From Hevea brasiliensis (taxonomy: Eukaryota; Streptophyta; Magnoliopsida; Malpighiales; Euphorbiaceae), in assembly GCF_030052815.1 (NCBI RefSeq), contig NC_079502.1, positions 62,001-126,000 on the forward strand: 64,000 nt of DNA. The letters run 5' to 3'. Both the position numbers and the translations under genes were made by a program. The notes beneath the pieces are model-generated. The model saw only the letters and a list, made by a program, of their open reading frames with translations, had not been told where the DNA came from and searched no databases. How positions within the stretch are numbered: the stretch's first letter is position 1; the number at the start of each line of letters is the position of its first letter. Of this stretch, positions 10,528 to 22,399 are shown in pieces.

Positions 10528-11792
10528 TAAAGGAGCGGAAGCATGGTGATTGGTTCATTAAAACATTAAATTTCAAAAATTTTCTTATAGGATTTCATGC
10601 ATCGTGCCATATCTCTTATGTGCCTAATTAATTTCAATGGTTAATTGCATATTAAAACACTTTTAATATGTATTAGGATCTATGTTTGTCATTCAAGACT
10701 GTGAATTAATAAATTAATTCATTTAAACCCTAGTTTAAAAGAGGAATTTAAAGAGGAATTTGAGCACTAACCTCTTTGATGCACTATGGATGCAATTGGC
10801 ACCATTAGGAAGCATCTAGGACCCCAAGTGTTGTCCCTCTAGCTTGTTCACATCAAGATCACCAATGGACAGCCCCCAAATAAGCTTTTCAAGCCTTGTT
10901 AACCAATTATAATTTGGGTTTTTGCCTTTAGAGAGATTGTATGTGTATATAGGACACTAGAAATAATTTCTAGCAATTTTAATTCAAAAGAATTTGGGTT
11001 ATTCTCTTTGAATTGATGAGAAAGCAAGAAGAGGAGAGGGAGAGAAAATTGTGCCGCTACCTTGAGGAAGAGAGAATGTTTTGTTTTGTTCTTCTTTCTT
11101 TTCCGTTTTATAATTAGGTCATTAAGTCACTTAAACCTTTTGCTATATGTCACCACCACATTGCATCTTATTTTTAATTAACTTAATCTCATAAAGCCAA
11201 ATGTCAAAACTAGACTTAATCTTGACTTTGATCACCTTGCATGATAGGAAGACAAATGGCAAACTTATATGATGCCATGTGTCACCATTTCATGGTGCCA
11301 CATGTAACCATGTGAAATGACCAAATTATCCTTATGTTGTAATTTTGAGTTCTCAATCAAAAATCATTATTTCTCCTCTTCTAATCAATTTATATCAAAT
11401 ATAAATTAATTAATTAATCTCCATTAATTAATTTCTCACAATTAAATTCATATTTGAACACTTTAAATATAAATTTAACTTATACTACACATCCAATAAC
11501 CTAGATTTGGTTTCAAGCCATGCTAGGGACTTTGCAATCTTATTACAAACTAAATTTATTTAATTAATCAATTAAACTCTTTAATTAATCAATTAAATCA
11601 TATTTTACTTGGTGATTAACTTGTGTATGTGTGTGACTCACTAGGCTCATCACTAATTGGCAATGAGATATGATATCAACTCTTAATATCATCATAACTC
11701 TTTCTTACTATGAATGATTTCTCTAAATCATTTTAGGTATCTCATAGATCATGGTTGACACCTAGCATAGCGTGACATGGCCACCCAATCTG
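10528..11792 (-). mobile_element. Copia LTR remnant, interrupted by chromovirus A
   Basis: The reverse complement aligns along its whole length with the 3' 60% of the copia LTR at 22400-24499. Landmarks in order are attgggtggccatg, the atgatttagagaaatcat region, paired attaattaa stretches, gacaagctagagggacaaca, the gcatcaaagaggttagtg segment and the terminal cttccgctcctt. Divergence is clear, so this is an older relative. It stops exactly where the TGTAACACC of chromovirus A begins, so A inserted into it. The other half of the LTR is not present in the window. Confidence 0.85.
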
Positions 11793-13705
11793 TAACACCC
11801 CTATATTAAATAGTCTATGCATTCTATTATTCTGGTGACTGGTGTCAGACCGGATAATTAAGAAGATTAGAACCATGTTTAAGTCCCCTAGATAAGCCCT
11901 AAATGAAAAATTAATACTAATTACCAGAAGGTAAAATATAAATAAGAAAAACAGAGCATAAAAAGTTAAATGAGCCGAGAGTTACAGCGATGGGTGACCT
12001 TACCTGGAAGTGACTGTGAGGTCAGTCCTAACTCTAATTTTGAATGGGAGATTGTGACACCGCAGTCCTAAGGACTATGGCGAACCTAGTGGAAAAGAGA
12101 AAATCACAGAAAAGAGTTGATAAGTAGGTCAAATAATTAGGTCAGAACTTTAGAAGAAATACCAGATTATTTGCAAATCGGATCAATCTGGCGAGGGACA
12201 AATTGGTCAATTCACTCCTAAAGTTGACTCCTGACCTAACTGTCCAATAAAATCGGAGAAATGAAAATTTTGAAATAGAGAATTAAATTAAAGAAACAAG
12301 GAAAAATAAAAGAAAAAGAAAAAGAATAAAAAATTGAATTATTACATCACTTTAGTGACATCACATATGATGTCAAAATATAATTTTAATTACTCAAATT
12401 TTTGACAAAGTCAAATTTAACTTAATTACACATAAAATAACAAAATTGGGAAAAAAATAAAAAATTGTCATCTTCTTCTCTCACCCTTGCCATCCCACTC
12501 TCTTCCCTCTCTCTCAAAATCCTCCATTGAAGCTTGCAACCAAGCTTCATAAGCCCTATCATCTCCCATAAATTTCCAACTAAGTTATGATAAATCTTGT
12601 TATTTCAACGTGAGAAGGAGATTGAAGAAGAAAAGAAAGGAAGAAAAGAGAAGAAAGTGAAGAAGTGAAAATTAAAGAAAGGTTAGTGATCTAAACTTAT
12701 AAATTCTAGTTTAATTCTTATGTTTTTAGTTAAATTAACTTAGAATTGAAGATAAATCCAAACAAAACAATCATGGGGGACTAATTGTGAATTTCGGCTA
12801 GCCTATGGGGGGAGTAGAAATTGCATGATTTTGATGAAATTAAAGTGGTAGAGAAGTTGAATTAAGTATATAGATTAAGATTATGCACTTTTAATTTCAT
12901 TAGTTGCATGAATTACACAATTAGGGTTCTTGAGATCTTAAAGTTAGAGGAAAAATTGGAAGAAATTGTCAATTGATGCAAATGACCTTAATTGAGGTTT
13001 GAAATGGTCATTTGGAGTCATTTGGAATGTTTTTAAATGGTTGGAATGGGATTGAAATGGTGAATGTGATGCTGCCTCAATTTAGCAGTTTGACCTTAGT
13101 CAGCTCAGATGGTCATAACTGAAAATTGGTTGCTCCAATTGGTGTGAGGCCAAGTGGAAATGAAAATTAAGACCCAAAGCTACAATTTTGGTGAAGAAAC
13201 CTTGCCCTAAAACCAAACACAAATTGATGAAAAGTTAGGTCAAGTTTTACACTACTAAATTTTTATTACTCCCATGAATGTAAATATTAATTTTATTATC
13301 TTAATGAGATGTTTCAATATTTGATTTAATTTAAACTGTGTATTGAGTTGTTTGTGCTGATTTGTGAAATGAAATTGAATAATGGAGTTGTGGTTGAGAA
13401 AATATATTGGGAGTGTCTTTCTTTTCAGGTTTTGAAGAACTATTTTCTCAAATTACAGACGGCACTCTGCTGAAATTTTTATAAAAATTGTGGATATTTT
13501 AAATATCTAAAAATTTGATTTATGTTTGGACTTCAAATAAAGGTTTTAATATCTAAACAAAAATACCCACTAATTTAAAAATAAAAGGAAATTGTTTTAA
13601 AATCCCTTGTAGTATATTTAATGGGTTACCGGTAGGCGAAGTTTGGTAGTTCATTAGGTGTACTACGGGATCATGTTATGTCTTATGGAGGGGTAAGGTG
13701 TGATA
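11793..13705 (+). repeat. 5' LTR of chromovirus A
   Basis: Starts TGTAACACCCC and ends ggtaaggtgtgata, just before a primer-binding site. The first 350 bases match the LTRs of B, C and D in order (ggtgactggtg, aattaag, cacagcgatgggtgacc, tgcgaggt-like and ggcgagggac segments) but with many changes and without most of the middle part. At 1.9 kb it is about half the length of the other LTRs. It is the most diverged member of the family here. Confidence 0.8.
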
Positions 13706-14184
13706 TGTTTTATTGGTATCAGAGCAAGTTTTAATGTAAATTTTAAATTGTGAATTTGAAATATTTTTCGATAAGTACGACTGCTCAAATGTTTGATACA
13801 TATAGTACATTTACATCATAAATATAAACTAACGAGGAGAAATCTCATTGTGTTGGTTGTTCAGAAAATAGAAAATCCTGTGATACAGCTGACGTACAAG
13901 GAGAGGCCCCAGTTCCGCAGAGCGTTGGAGGTCCAGCTGCACCAGTCCCTCCTATACAAATTACTGCACAAATGGCCCAGCAGATGGCCATGTTCTTTCA
14001 ACAAATGGCTGATAATCTGTCAGCCCAGGCCCAAGTACAAACCCAACCCCCTCAAGGGCAATATGAAATTGAGAAGAGTGAGAAACCTATGGGTCAGAGT
14101 TCGAGTAGTAATTTGGGAAAGAGAAAAGATTTTGAGAGACTCCGAGCTCCTAAGTATGATAGAAGCAGATCTTCAAGACAGAAG
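13706..14184 (+). pseudogene. Chromovirus A: primer site and gag fragment with internal deletion
   Basis: The primer-binding site TGGTATCAGAGC is at 13714-13725 and matches the 3' end of plant initiator Met tRNA. The gag relic runs from about 13890: a Gln/Pro-rich N-terminus (AQQMAMFFQQMADN), then directly the Ser/Lys-rich part that in relatives follows the gag domain (SSSNLGKRKDFE). The conserved retrotransposon gag body is missing, so A was defective before B inserted. It is interrupted at 14184 by element B and resumes at 46006. Confidence 0.75.
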
Positions 14185-17100
14185 TGTAACACCCCATTTG
14201 TATAGCCTGGTATATTTTATTATTCCGGTGACCGGTGTTGGTTCGGACAATTAAGGGGATTAGAACCATACTTAAGACAACTGGAGAAGCCATAAACACA
14301 AATAATTAGTAATGTCCAATTAGTTAAGTATAAACAAGAAAAATAGAACATAAGAAGTTAAACGAGCTGAGAGTCACAGCGATGGGTGACCTTTTCGCGA
14401 ACGACTGCGAAGTCATTTTAAACTCAAATTTCGAACCTTAAAATGTGACGCCGCGGTCCTTAGGACCCTTATAAACACAGTGGACAAGAGAAAATCACGA
14501 AAAAGAACTGTTAAGCCAGTCAAATAATTAGGTTAGGGAGCCGGAAGAAATATTGGATTATTTGCAAATCGGGAAGAACCGGCGAGGGGCAATTTGATCA
14601 ATTGACCCCGAGAGCTGACTTCTGACCTAACTGTCATATAAAATCGGAGAAAAGAAAATTTCGGAATCGAGAATTAAATTAAAGAACAAATAAAAAAAAT
14701 AAATAGAAAAAAAAATAAAATAGAAAAGTTAAAAGGTGATGATATCATGCATGATGCCATAAAAACAATACTTAATATATTTATTTAATTGAGATTTTTG
14801 GGTCTTCCATAAGGATAAAAACAAAAAAAAAAGAAAAGAAAAATAAAAATCAAAGTCTTCTTCCACTAAGCTTGTCGCCCTCACACTCTCTCTCTCCCTC
14901 ACCATTGCAAACTCCATTAAAGCTTGTCTTCAAGCTTTGAAACCCTCACTAAACCTCAACTTCTCCCATACTTGCTTCACAAAAACTTGTTCTAGTCACT
15001 TGGGAAGGAGCTTGACAACAAAAAGAAAAAGAAAGGAAGAAGTTTTGAAGAAAAAGAAATTCTACATAAAAGGTTAGTAATCAAATTTGATAATTTGAGT
15101 TTGATTCTTACATTTCTAACTTATTAAGCTTGTAAATAAACTTAAAATGGAAAGAAAATTTGTTGAGGGATTATATAGAATTTTGGACAGCTAGGGTTTG
15201 GTTGGACAAAGTATAAATTTGTTTGAGCTAAACATGTTAGGAAGCTTAATTGAGTTAAGGGAGCATGTTTATAAGTGTTTAATTAGCTAAATGCAACAAA
15301 TGACATGAATTAGGGTTTTGAACATTAGGGTTTAGAGACCAAAAATGTGAAAAAGTGCTAAATGATGTCTTTGACATAGTTTAAGGTGAGAAATGATCAT
15401 TTGTGACCTAATTAAGTGTGTTAGAAGTATTTGAATCAAAGCCAAATTCGGATTGGGTATGCACCATGACCAAAAGTCAACTTTGAGGGACCAAATATGG
15501 AATTTTACAAGTCCAATGGATATGGAACCAATTGGAGATGAAAATAGGCACTAAATGACACAATTTTCATTCAGGAAGCCTGCCCAAAAAGTGACTAAAA
15601 CCTAGTGAACAAAGTGGCCGAAGTCGGAAAATCGTAGGCTGCCTCTGCACTTCATTTGGTCATAACTCGAGCTAGGCAAGTCAAAATGACCTGAAATTTT
15701 ACCAGTGGTTAGATGAGATATAGACCTAAAACTTTCATGAAGAACACAAACTCAAATTATGCCATTAACCCAATCAAATTACTGAACAAAGTTGAACCAC
15801 TGAATCTGCAGAACTGCAGATTTGCCATATGAACAGTAAAGTTTCAATGGCTATAACTCTCTCTAGAAAACTCCGATTTAGGCGATTCTTGAACCAATGG
15901 AAACCTAAGACATAGTAGAACATTTCATATGAAGAAAATTAGACCAAATTATGGACCTAACTTGATCAAATTGCTGAACGAAGTTGGAATCAATAATCTG
16001 CCAGAATAAAATTCTGCAGCATGAACAGTAAACATAATTTACTTATAACTTGAGCTACAAAACTCCAATTGGGGTGATTCAAAAAGAAGAATAAACTTAA
16101 GACAATAAGAAACATTTTCTATGAAGAAAGTTTTGCCAAATTCCAACAGTAAACTGACCAATGAAACAGTACAATTAGGGACACAAAAATTGAAAATTTG
16201 GCAATTTTGCCTAAAAGGCCTAAGTTTTGAGAAAATGACCAAAACCAACAAGTTTAGTGACCAAAATGTGGTATGTGGGTGAAGTTGGAATTCTCATACC
16301 TATTAAGCCTTAGAAAGTCAATAATTTGACTTAAATAGTACAGTGAATAGTAACCCAAAACACAAAATTTCAAGAACGTCGAATTTAGCACGTTAGAGCT
16401 AGGTAAAAGTGAAGTTAAATTTATTATTAGATTTATGCTAAGTTATGGTACTGAAACACTGTGAAATTGTGTGTTTTAGTGGAAAAGAATATTGGGACAG
16501 AACCCGAGGAGTCGAGTCAAGGCCAACAAGCGACTCGTTTGAGGTTTGTGCACAACGTATACTTTTTATAATCATCTTTTGCATACTGTTTTGAATAATG
16601 TGAAATATTGAATTATGGCATTCTTATGATGTTTTGATTTAAATTGTTGAAAGTTATTATGTATATTGAAATGACAATGTTTAGCAAATTGTAAGATAAG
16701 TTTTGAAACCACAGTGTCATGACCATATATTTGAACACCTCACTAGCACGACTAGTGGAGGTAATTAGTTTCGAATTTTGATTCCTTCTCTGGAGAAGTG
16801 TTGAGGTGTGCCAGTAGAAGAGGATGTGAATGGATATCCATATATTTGAGCTAGCTAGCCTTGTGATGTGATTTCTCTATAGCCTCTGGCTATTGAGATT
16901 CTATTTGTTTCGAATGGCATGATCTAACTGTGGGTTTTATGAAACATGTTTTGATACTTTGAAATGAACTTGGTTTGCATTAAAATTTTATAATTCATGT
17001 TTTGTATTTAATGCTCATGTTTAGTCAAATTTTGAATAAATGTGATTTATATTCTGCATAAAGATTATTTTAGTATGCTGTGCACCACTGAGTCCTAGTA

Positions 17101-17794
17101 CTCAGCGATAGCTTTTATTGCTGTTGCAGATTTAGAGACTAAAGGAGCAGCAGACTGAGCTACTAAAGATTGATGATCATTCAGCTTGAAGTCTTCGGGT
17201 ATAATTTATACCCTAACTGTAAATATTTCTTTTGATGTATGTATTGCACATAAATGTATGGACATGTAAAAATGGTTCTTGAGCAGCTTGTACAAAGTTT
17301 GTATAAAATTTGTAATAAATTTTAGTTTGGATTTTCTGAATGTAAATTGTAGTATGATGTATATACAAATTGTTTATCTTTAAGGAAATATGAATGAATG
17401 ATATTGATTGACAGTATTTTGAGAATTGTTGAATTTTGAAATGGAGAAAATGGTTGAGATTGATTGTGAATTTGAAGAAGTAGTTGAAAAATTATTGGAA
17501 GTGTTTTTTTTCCAGGTATTTGAAGAACTGTTTTCTCAAAATACAGATAGAACTCTGACAAAATTTTTATAAAATTTGCGGAAAAATAAAATGGACCAAA
17601 AATATTAACTAGTTTTAATTTTAATTAAATGTGTTAAATACCTATTAGAAAATGCTCACCACTGAACAAAAGTAAGAAAATTATTTTAAAAACCATTGTA
17701 GGGTACTTAATGAGTTATTGGCAGGTGAAGTTCTGTAGTTTATTAGGTATTCTACGGGATCATATTATGCCTTACAGAGGAGTAAGGTGTGACA
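14185..17794 (+). repeat. 5' LTR of chromovirus B (3.6 kb)
   Basis: TGTAACACC...GTGTGACA. Compared with the 3' copy it lacks about 31 bases near 15652 (the aaactggccaaatgaac segment) and differs by scattered substitutions. It contains a pair of perfect teloboxes TTAGGGTTT (15310-15318 and 15325-15333), a short stem CGAGTC...GACTCG (16513-16537) and a hairpin CTGAGT...ACTCAG (17088-17105). These are also found in the other LTRs and are discussed under findings. It carries no protein gene. Confidence 0.9.
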
Positions 17795-17802
17795 TGTTTT
17801 AG

Positions 17803-17814
17803 TGGTATCAGAGC
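17803..17814 (+). other. Primer-binding site of chromovirus B
   Basis: TGGTATCAGAGC, eight bases after the LTR end, complementary to the 3' end of plant initiator methionine tRNA. The same site occurs in elements A, C and D. Confidence 0.85.
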
Positions 17815-17982
17815 AAGTTTTTGAAATATGTTTTAACTTGAAAATTTGTGTCTTTCCTTGTTAAGTACAACTGCTCAATGTCCATATTTGTTACATACAG
17901 TGCATTACATAATAAATATGAACTAACGGAGGAAAATCTCCTTGTGTTATTTGTTCAGGACATACCCTAACTTCAGCCTGAA

Positions 17983-19165
17983 ATGGAAGAAAGGGATCGC
18001 TCAGTCAAGCAATTTGTTGAAGCTGAGGCCTGAGGAAGCCCACTTCTGAGAATGTCAGTGGATCTGTAGCACCGGCCCCACAAATACCGCAGTTTCCTGC
18101 ACAGTTTGCACAGCAGATGGCTGCGACGTTTCAACAAATGTCTGGGGGTATGCTTGCTCAAGCTCCACCCCAGACATCTGTGGCACAACCACTGCCTCCA
18201 GCCAGACAGTATGATAAGTTATTGAAGTATGGGGCTACAGAATTTAAGGGTACAGTTGACCCTTTAGAGGCAGAACAATGACTTAAAAGGATGGATAGAG
18301 TATTTAAGAAGCTGCACTGCCAAGATGAACTGAAGTTTGAATATTCTGTGTCTCTACTGCAAGGGGATGCGTATGATTGGTGGAAGACCATTCCCCACAG
18401 CTTAGCTGAACCACCAGTATTGACCTGGGATGACTTTATCAGAGAATTCAAACAGAAATACATCCCAGATGCATATGTTGATCAGAAATTACAAAAAATT
18501 TTGAGTTTGAAACAAGGGAACCGATCAGTGGCAGAGTATGAGAGGGAGTTCTCCCGCTTAAGTCATTATGTTGGGAGTCTCCTCTCTACCAGCAAGACAA
18601 GATGCAAGAGATTTGAGACGGGTTTGAAGCCCAACATAAGGATACAAGTTGTGGGATTTCGACATAGCAACTTCTCAGAGCTTATGTCTCAAGCACTTGA
18701 ACTGGAGAGAATTGAATCAGAAGCAACCCCAGTGAAAGAAAAATCAGAAAAAGCTGAGAAATCAGAAAAAGACAAGGGGGAAAAATCAGTTGAACAGAGT
18801 TCTGGTGCTACCTGTGGAAATAGAAAGAAGTTTAGTGAACCCAGCAGGGGTCGAGGTGGAAGATTTGGTAGGGGCTGATTCTCCGAACAGAGACCCCCTA
18901 GGTCTGGTCAGCAGTCGAGCAGGGGTTCACATTCTGCCCGCCCCTGTGAGACTTGTGGCAAGATTCATGGGGGAGAGTGTTATTGGGCCACTGGAGCCTG
19001 CTTTAACTGTGGAGGCAAGGGTCATTTAGCAAGAGACTGCACTAGTGCTCCGTCTCCGAGATATGGTCCAGCTCCTACTACTGCCGAGGGATCTATTTAG
19101 AGTCCTGCTCCCAGAGGCTCACAGTCTATTGGCAGAGGAAGAGGCAGAGGTAGAGGCACTACTTG
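17983..19165 (+). pseudogene. Chromovirus B gag (degenerate)
   Basis: Begins ATG-GAA-GAA at 17983 (MEERDRS), as in the gags of C and D. A TGA follows at codon 17 with frame loss. The open stretch 18291-18878 holds the retrotransposon gag domain (SVSLLQGDAYDWWKTIPHS, EYEREFSRLSHY). Further stops are TGA 18279-18281, where relatives have Trp, and TGA 18876-18878. The nucleic-acid-binding zinc knuckle CX2CX4HX4C is intact in the same frame at 18999-19040. In life the protein would form the particle shell. This copy could not make it in full. Confidence 0.85.
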
Positions 19166-22100
19166 ACGATCGAGCACGATTGGTCAATCAAAGACAAGGG
19201 AGTGCTTCAGTCAGGGTTTATTCAATGAGACAGCGAGAAGAGACTGAGACTTCTGATGTTGTAGCCGGTACATTCTCTATCTCTGAGCAAGAAGTATTTG
19301 TATTGTTTGATCCGGGTTCAACCCATTCATATGTTAAGCATAGTCAGTTCACTTGCTGTTCCATGTGTGCAAATGGGTTTTGAAGTGCTAGTAACTAGTC
19401 CGTTAGGACAAGAGGTTCAGCCAATGTAATTTATAGAGCGTCCTTTGGTGATCCAAGGACATGTTTTCTGTCGGACTTGATTGAAATGCCCTTGAGAGTA
19501 TGATATCATCTTAGGCATGAATCGTTAGCGGGCATCACGCCATGATTATTTGTGGCGAAGATAGTCACTTTTGGTCTCCCTGCATGCGGTGATGTGGTAA
19601 TACACAGGGAGAGGCATTTACTGCCATCAAACATCATTTCGGCTACACTAGCCAGAAGGATGATCAGAAAGGGGTGTGAAGCATACTTGGCACATGTGAT
19701 AGACACCCAAGTGGGGAGTCCAACACTAAGAGACATCCCTACTGTATGTGATTTTCGGGATGTGTTTCCTAATGAATTGCCAGGATTACCTCCAAAAAGA
19801 GAGGTGCATCTTGAGATTGATGTTATGCCTGGTGTGGACCCAATCTCCATAACGCCATACAGAATGGCACAAGCAGAACTAAAAGAATTGAAAGTACAGT
19901 TACAAGAGTTGATTGACAAGGGCTTTATCCGCCCTAGTGTGTCACCTTGGGGAGCGCTAGTGTTGTTTGTAAAGAAGAAAGATGGCACTCTCCGCTTGTG
20001 TATTGATTATCGGCAGTTGAATAAGGTAACAATAAAGAACAGATATCCATTGTCCCGCATTGATGACTTGTTTGATCAGTTGAGGGGTGCAGCTGTGTTC
20101 TCCAAAATTGACCTGAGATCAGGTTATTATCAGCTGAAAGTATAAGAGCAGAGTATTCTTAAAACTGCCTTTAGAACCCGCTATGTCCATTATGAGTTTT
20201 TGGTTATGCCATTCGGGTTAACTAATGCTCCGGCTGCTTTTATGGATCTGATGAACACTATTTTCAGACCATACCTCGACCAGTTTATTGTAGTATTTAT
20301 AGATGATATATTGGTCTATTCGAGGAATGTAGAAGAGCATGATAGACATCTGCAGATTGTACTGCAGACTTTAAGGGAGAAACAGCTATATGCCAAGTTG
20401 TCGAAGTGTGAATTTTGGCTGAAGAAAATATCTTTTTTGGGGCATGTAGTATCAGAAGAGGGTATCAAGGTAGATCCTAGTAAAATTGAAGCTGTCCTTA
20501 ATTGGAGGCCACCCAGAAATGTCAAAGAGATTCGCAGTTTTCTGGGTTTAGCTAGATACTACCGTCGATTTGTGAAGGGATTTTCCATGTTGGCATCTCC
20601 ATTGACCAAGCTGCTTAGAAAAGATGTGAAATTTCAGTGGACGGACAAATGCCAGCAGAGTTTTGATGAATTAAAAGAGATGTTTGACTGAAGCTCCAGT
20701 CCTGACTTTACCTACCCCGGGTAAAGAATACACAGTTTACAGTGATGCTTCTTACAATGGGTTAGGCTGTGTATTGATGCAAGATCGAAATGTCATTGCC
20801 TATGCATCACGCCAGCTAAAATCGTATGAGAGGAATTATCCAACACATGATTTGGAGCTTGCAGCTATTGTGTTTGCTCTTAAGATCTGGAGGCACTATT
20901 TGTATGGGGAAAAGTGTTACATCTACACAGATCATAAGAGTTTAAAGTATTTGGGCACCCAGAAAGAGCTGAATTTGAGACAGAGGAGATGGTTAGAGTT
21001 GATAAAAGACTATGATTGTCTGATAGACTATCAGCCAGGGAAAGCTAATGTTGTGGCTGACGCCTTAAGTCGCAAGACCATGGCAAGTCTACGGGTTACT
21101 CCTTTGTTTTTGGTACATGAGTTAAGATCATTGCATGCTAGCTTAGAGATTAATGATGATGGGCAGACAGCAGTTGCATGGCATGTACAGCCAGTGTTGA
21201 TTGATCAGATTAGAATGGCTGCTCAGAATGATCAGAAGTATCAGAAGCTGTTGGAAGAAGTCCGGCAGGGCAAGAAACCAGAATTCTCAATCAGAGATGA
21301 TGGTCTACTGCTACACCAGGGCAGAATATGTGTTCCTAATGATGTTGAATTGAGGAAGATCATTTTGAAGGAAGCACATGAGTCTCCTTTTGCCATGCAC
21401 CCTGTTGGCACAAAAATGTATAGAGGGCTAAAGGAGCATTACTGGTGGATGGGTATGAAAAGGAATGTGGTAGAGTTTGTATCCAAATGCCTAACTTGTC
21501 AGCAAGTAAAGGTAGAGCATCAAGTACCCGCTGGGTTGTTACATCCACTACCAGTACCAGAATGAAAATGGGAGAGAATAACGATGGATTTTGTGATGAG
21601 ACTTCCGAGGACACAGAAGAGTCATGATGCAGTATGGGTCATTGTTGATAGACTAACCAAATCTGCTCATTTTCTGCTAGTTCGAATGGACTACAGTTTA
21701 GAAAGATTGGCCAAGTTGTATATAGACGAGATTGTGAGACTGCATGGAGTGCCAATATCCATTGTATCAGACAGAGATCCTAGGTTCACTCTAGATTCTG
21801 GGGTTGTCTTTAGAGAGCCCTAGGAACTAGATTGAACTTCAGTACGGCATTCCACCCACAGACAGATGGCCAGTCTGAGAGGGTAATTCAGATCTTGGAC
21901 GATATGCTACGGGCTTGTGTGATTGAGTTTGAGGGCAGTTGGGATACACACTTGCATTTGATTGAGTTTGCTTACAACAACAGCTACCAATCAAGCATTG
22001 GGATGCCTCCATATGAAGCTTTGTATGGCAGAAAATGTAGAACCCCGTTGTGTTGGGATGACGTGGGTGAAATAAAGATGATTGGACCCGAAATTGTTCA

Positions 22101-22394
22101 GCAAACTGAGGAAAAGATCAGAGTAATCAGAGATCGACTTAATATTGCATCAGACCGTCAGAAGTCCTACATTGATTTGAAGAGAAGGGATATTGAGTAT
22201 GCAGTGAGTGAGAAAGTTTTCCTCAAAGTTTCTCCTTGAAAGAGAATTATGAGATTCGGCAAAAAGGAGAAACTGAGTCCTCGTTTTATCAGGCCATATG
22301 CGGTTTTAGAAAGAATGGATCCTTTGGCATATCGTTTGGCGCTACCTCCAGAGTTGGAGAAGATACATAATGTCTTCCATGTGTCTATGTTGAG
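19166..22394 (+). pseudogene. Chromovirus B pol, first part (protease, RT, RNase H, integrase)
   Basis: Domains in order: aspartic protease with DPGST at 19309, damaged just after it; reverse transcriptase about 19850-20560 with the catalytic FIDD at 20299-20307; RNase H about 20700-21080 (SDAS...LELAA...TDH); integrase zinc finger about 21370-21510; integrase core from 21584 with SDRDPRF and TDGQSER. Breaks include TAA 20143-20145, a one-base insertion near 20672, TGA 21563-21565, a stop near 21820 and TGA 22237-22239. Reading is cut at 22394-22399 by the copia element and resumes at 31965. Confidence 0.9.
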
Positions 22395-22399
22395 GAGGT

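Noticed and set aside
19850..22394. Endogenous pararetrovirus (caulimovirus-like) sequence
   Set aside because: RT and RNase H are similar in kind, but integrase, LTRs, tRNA primer site and 5-bp duplications show Ty3/gypsy retrotransposons. No movement-protein-like region was seen.
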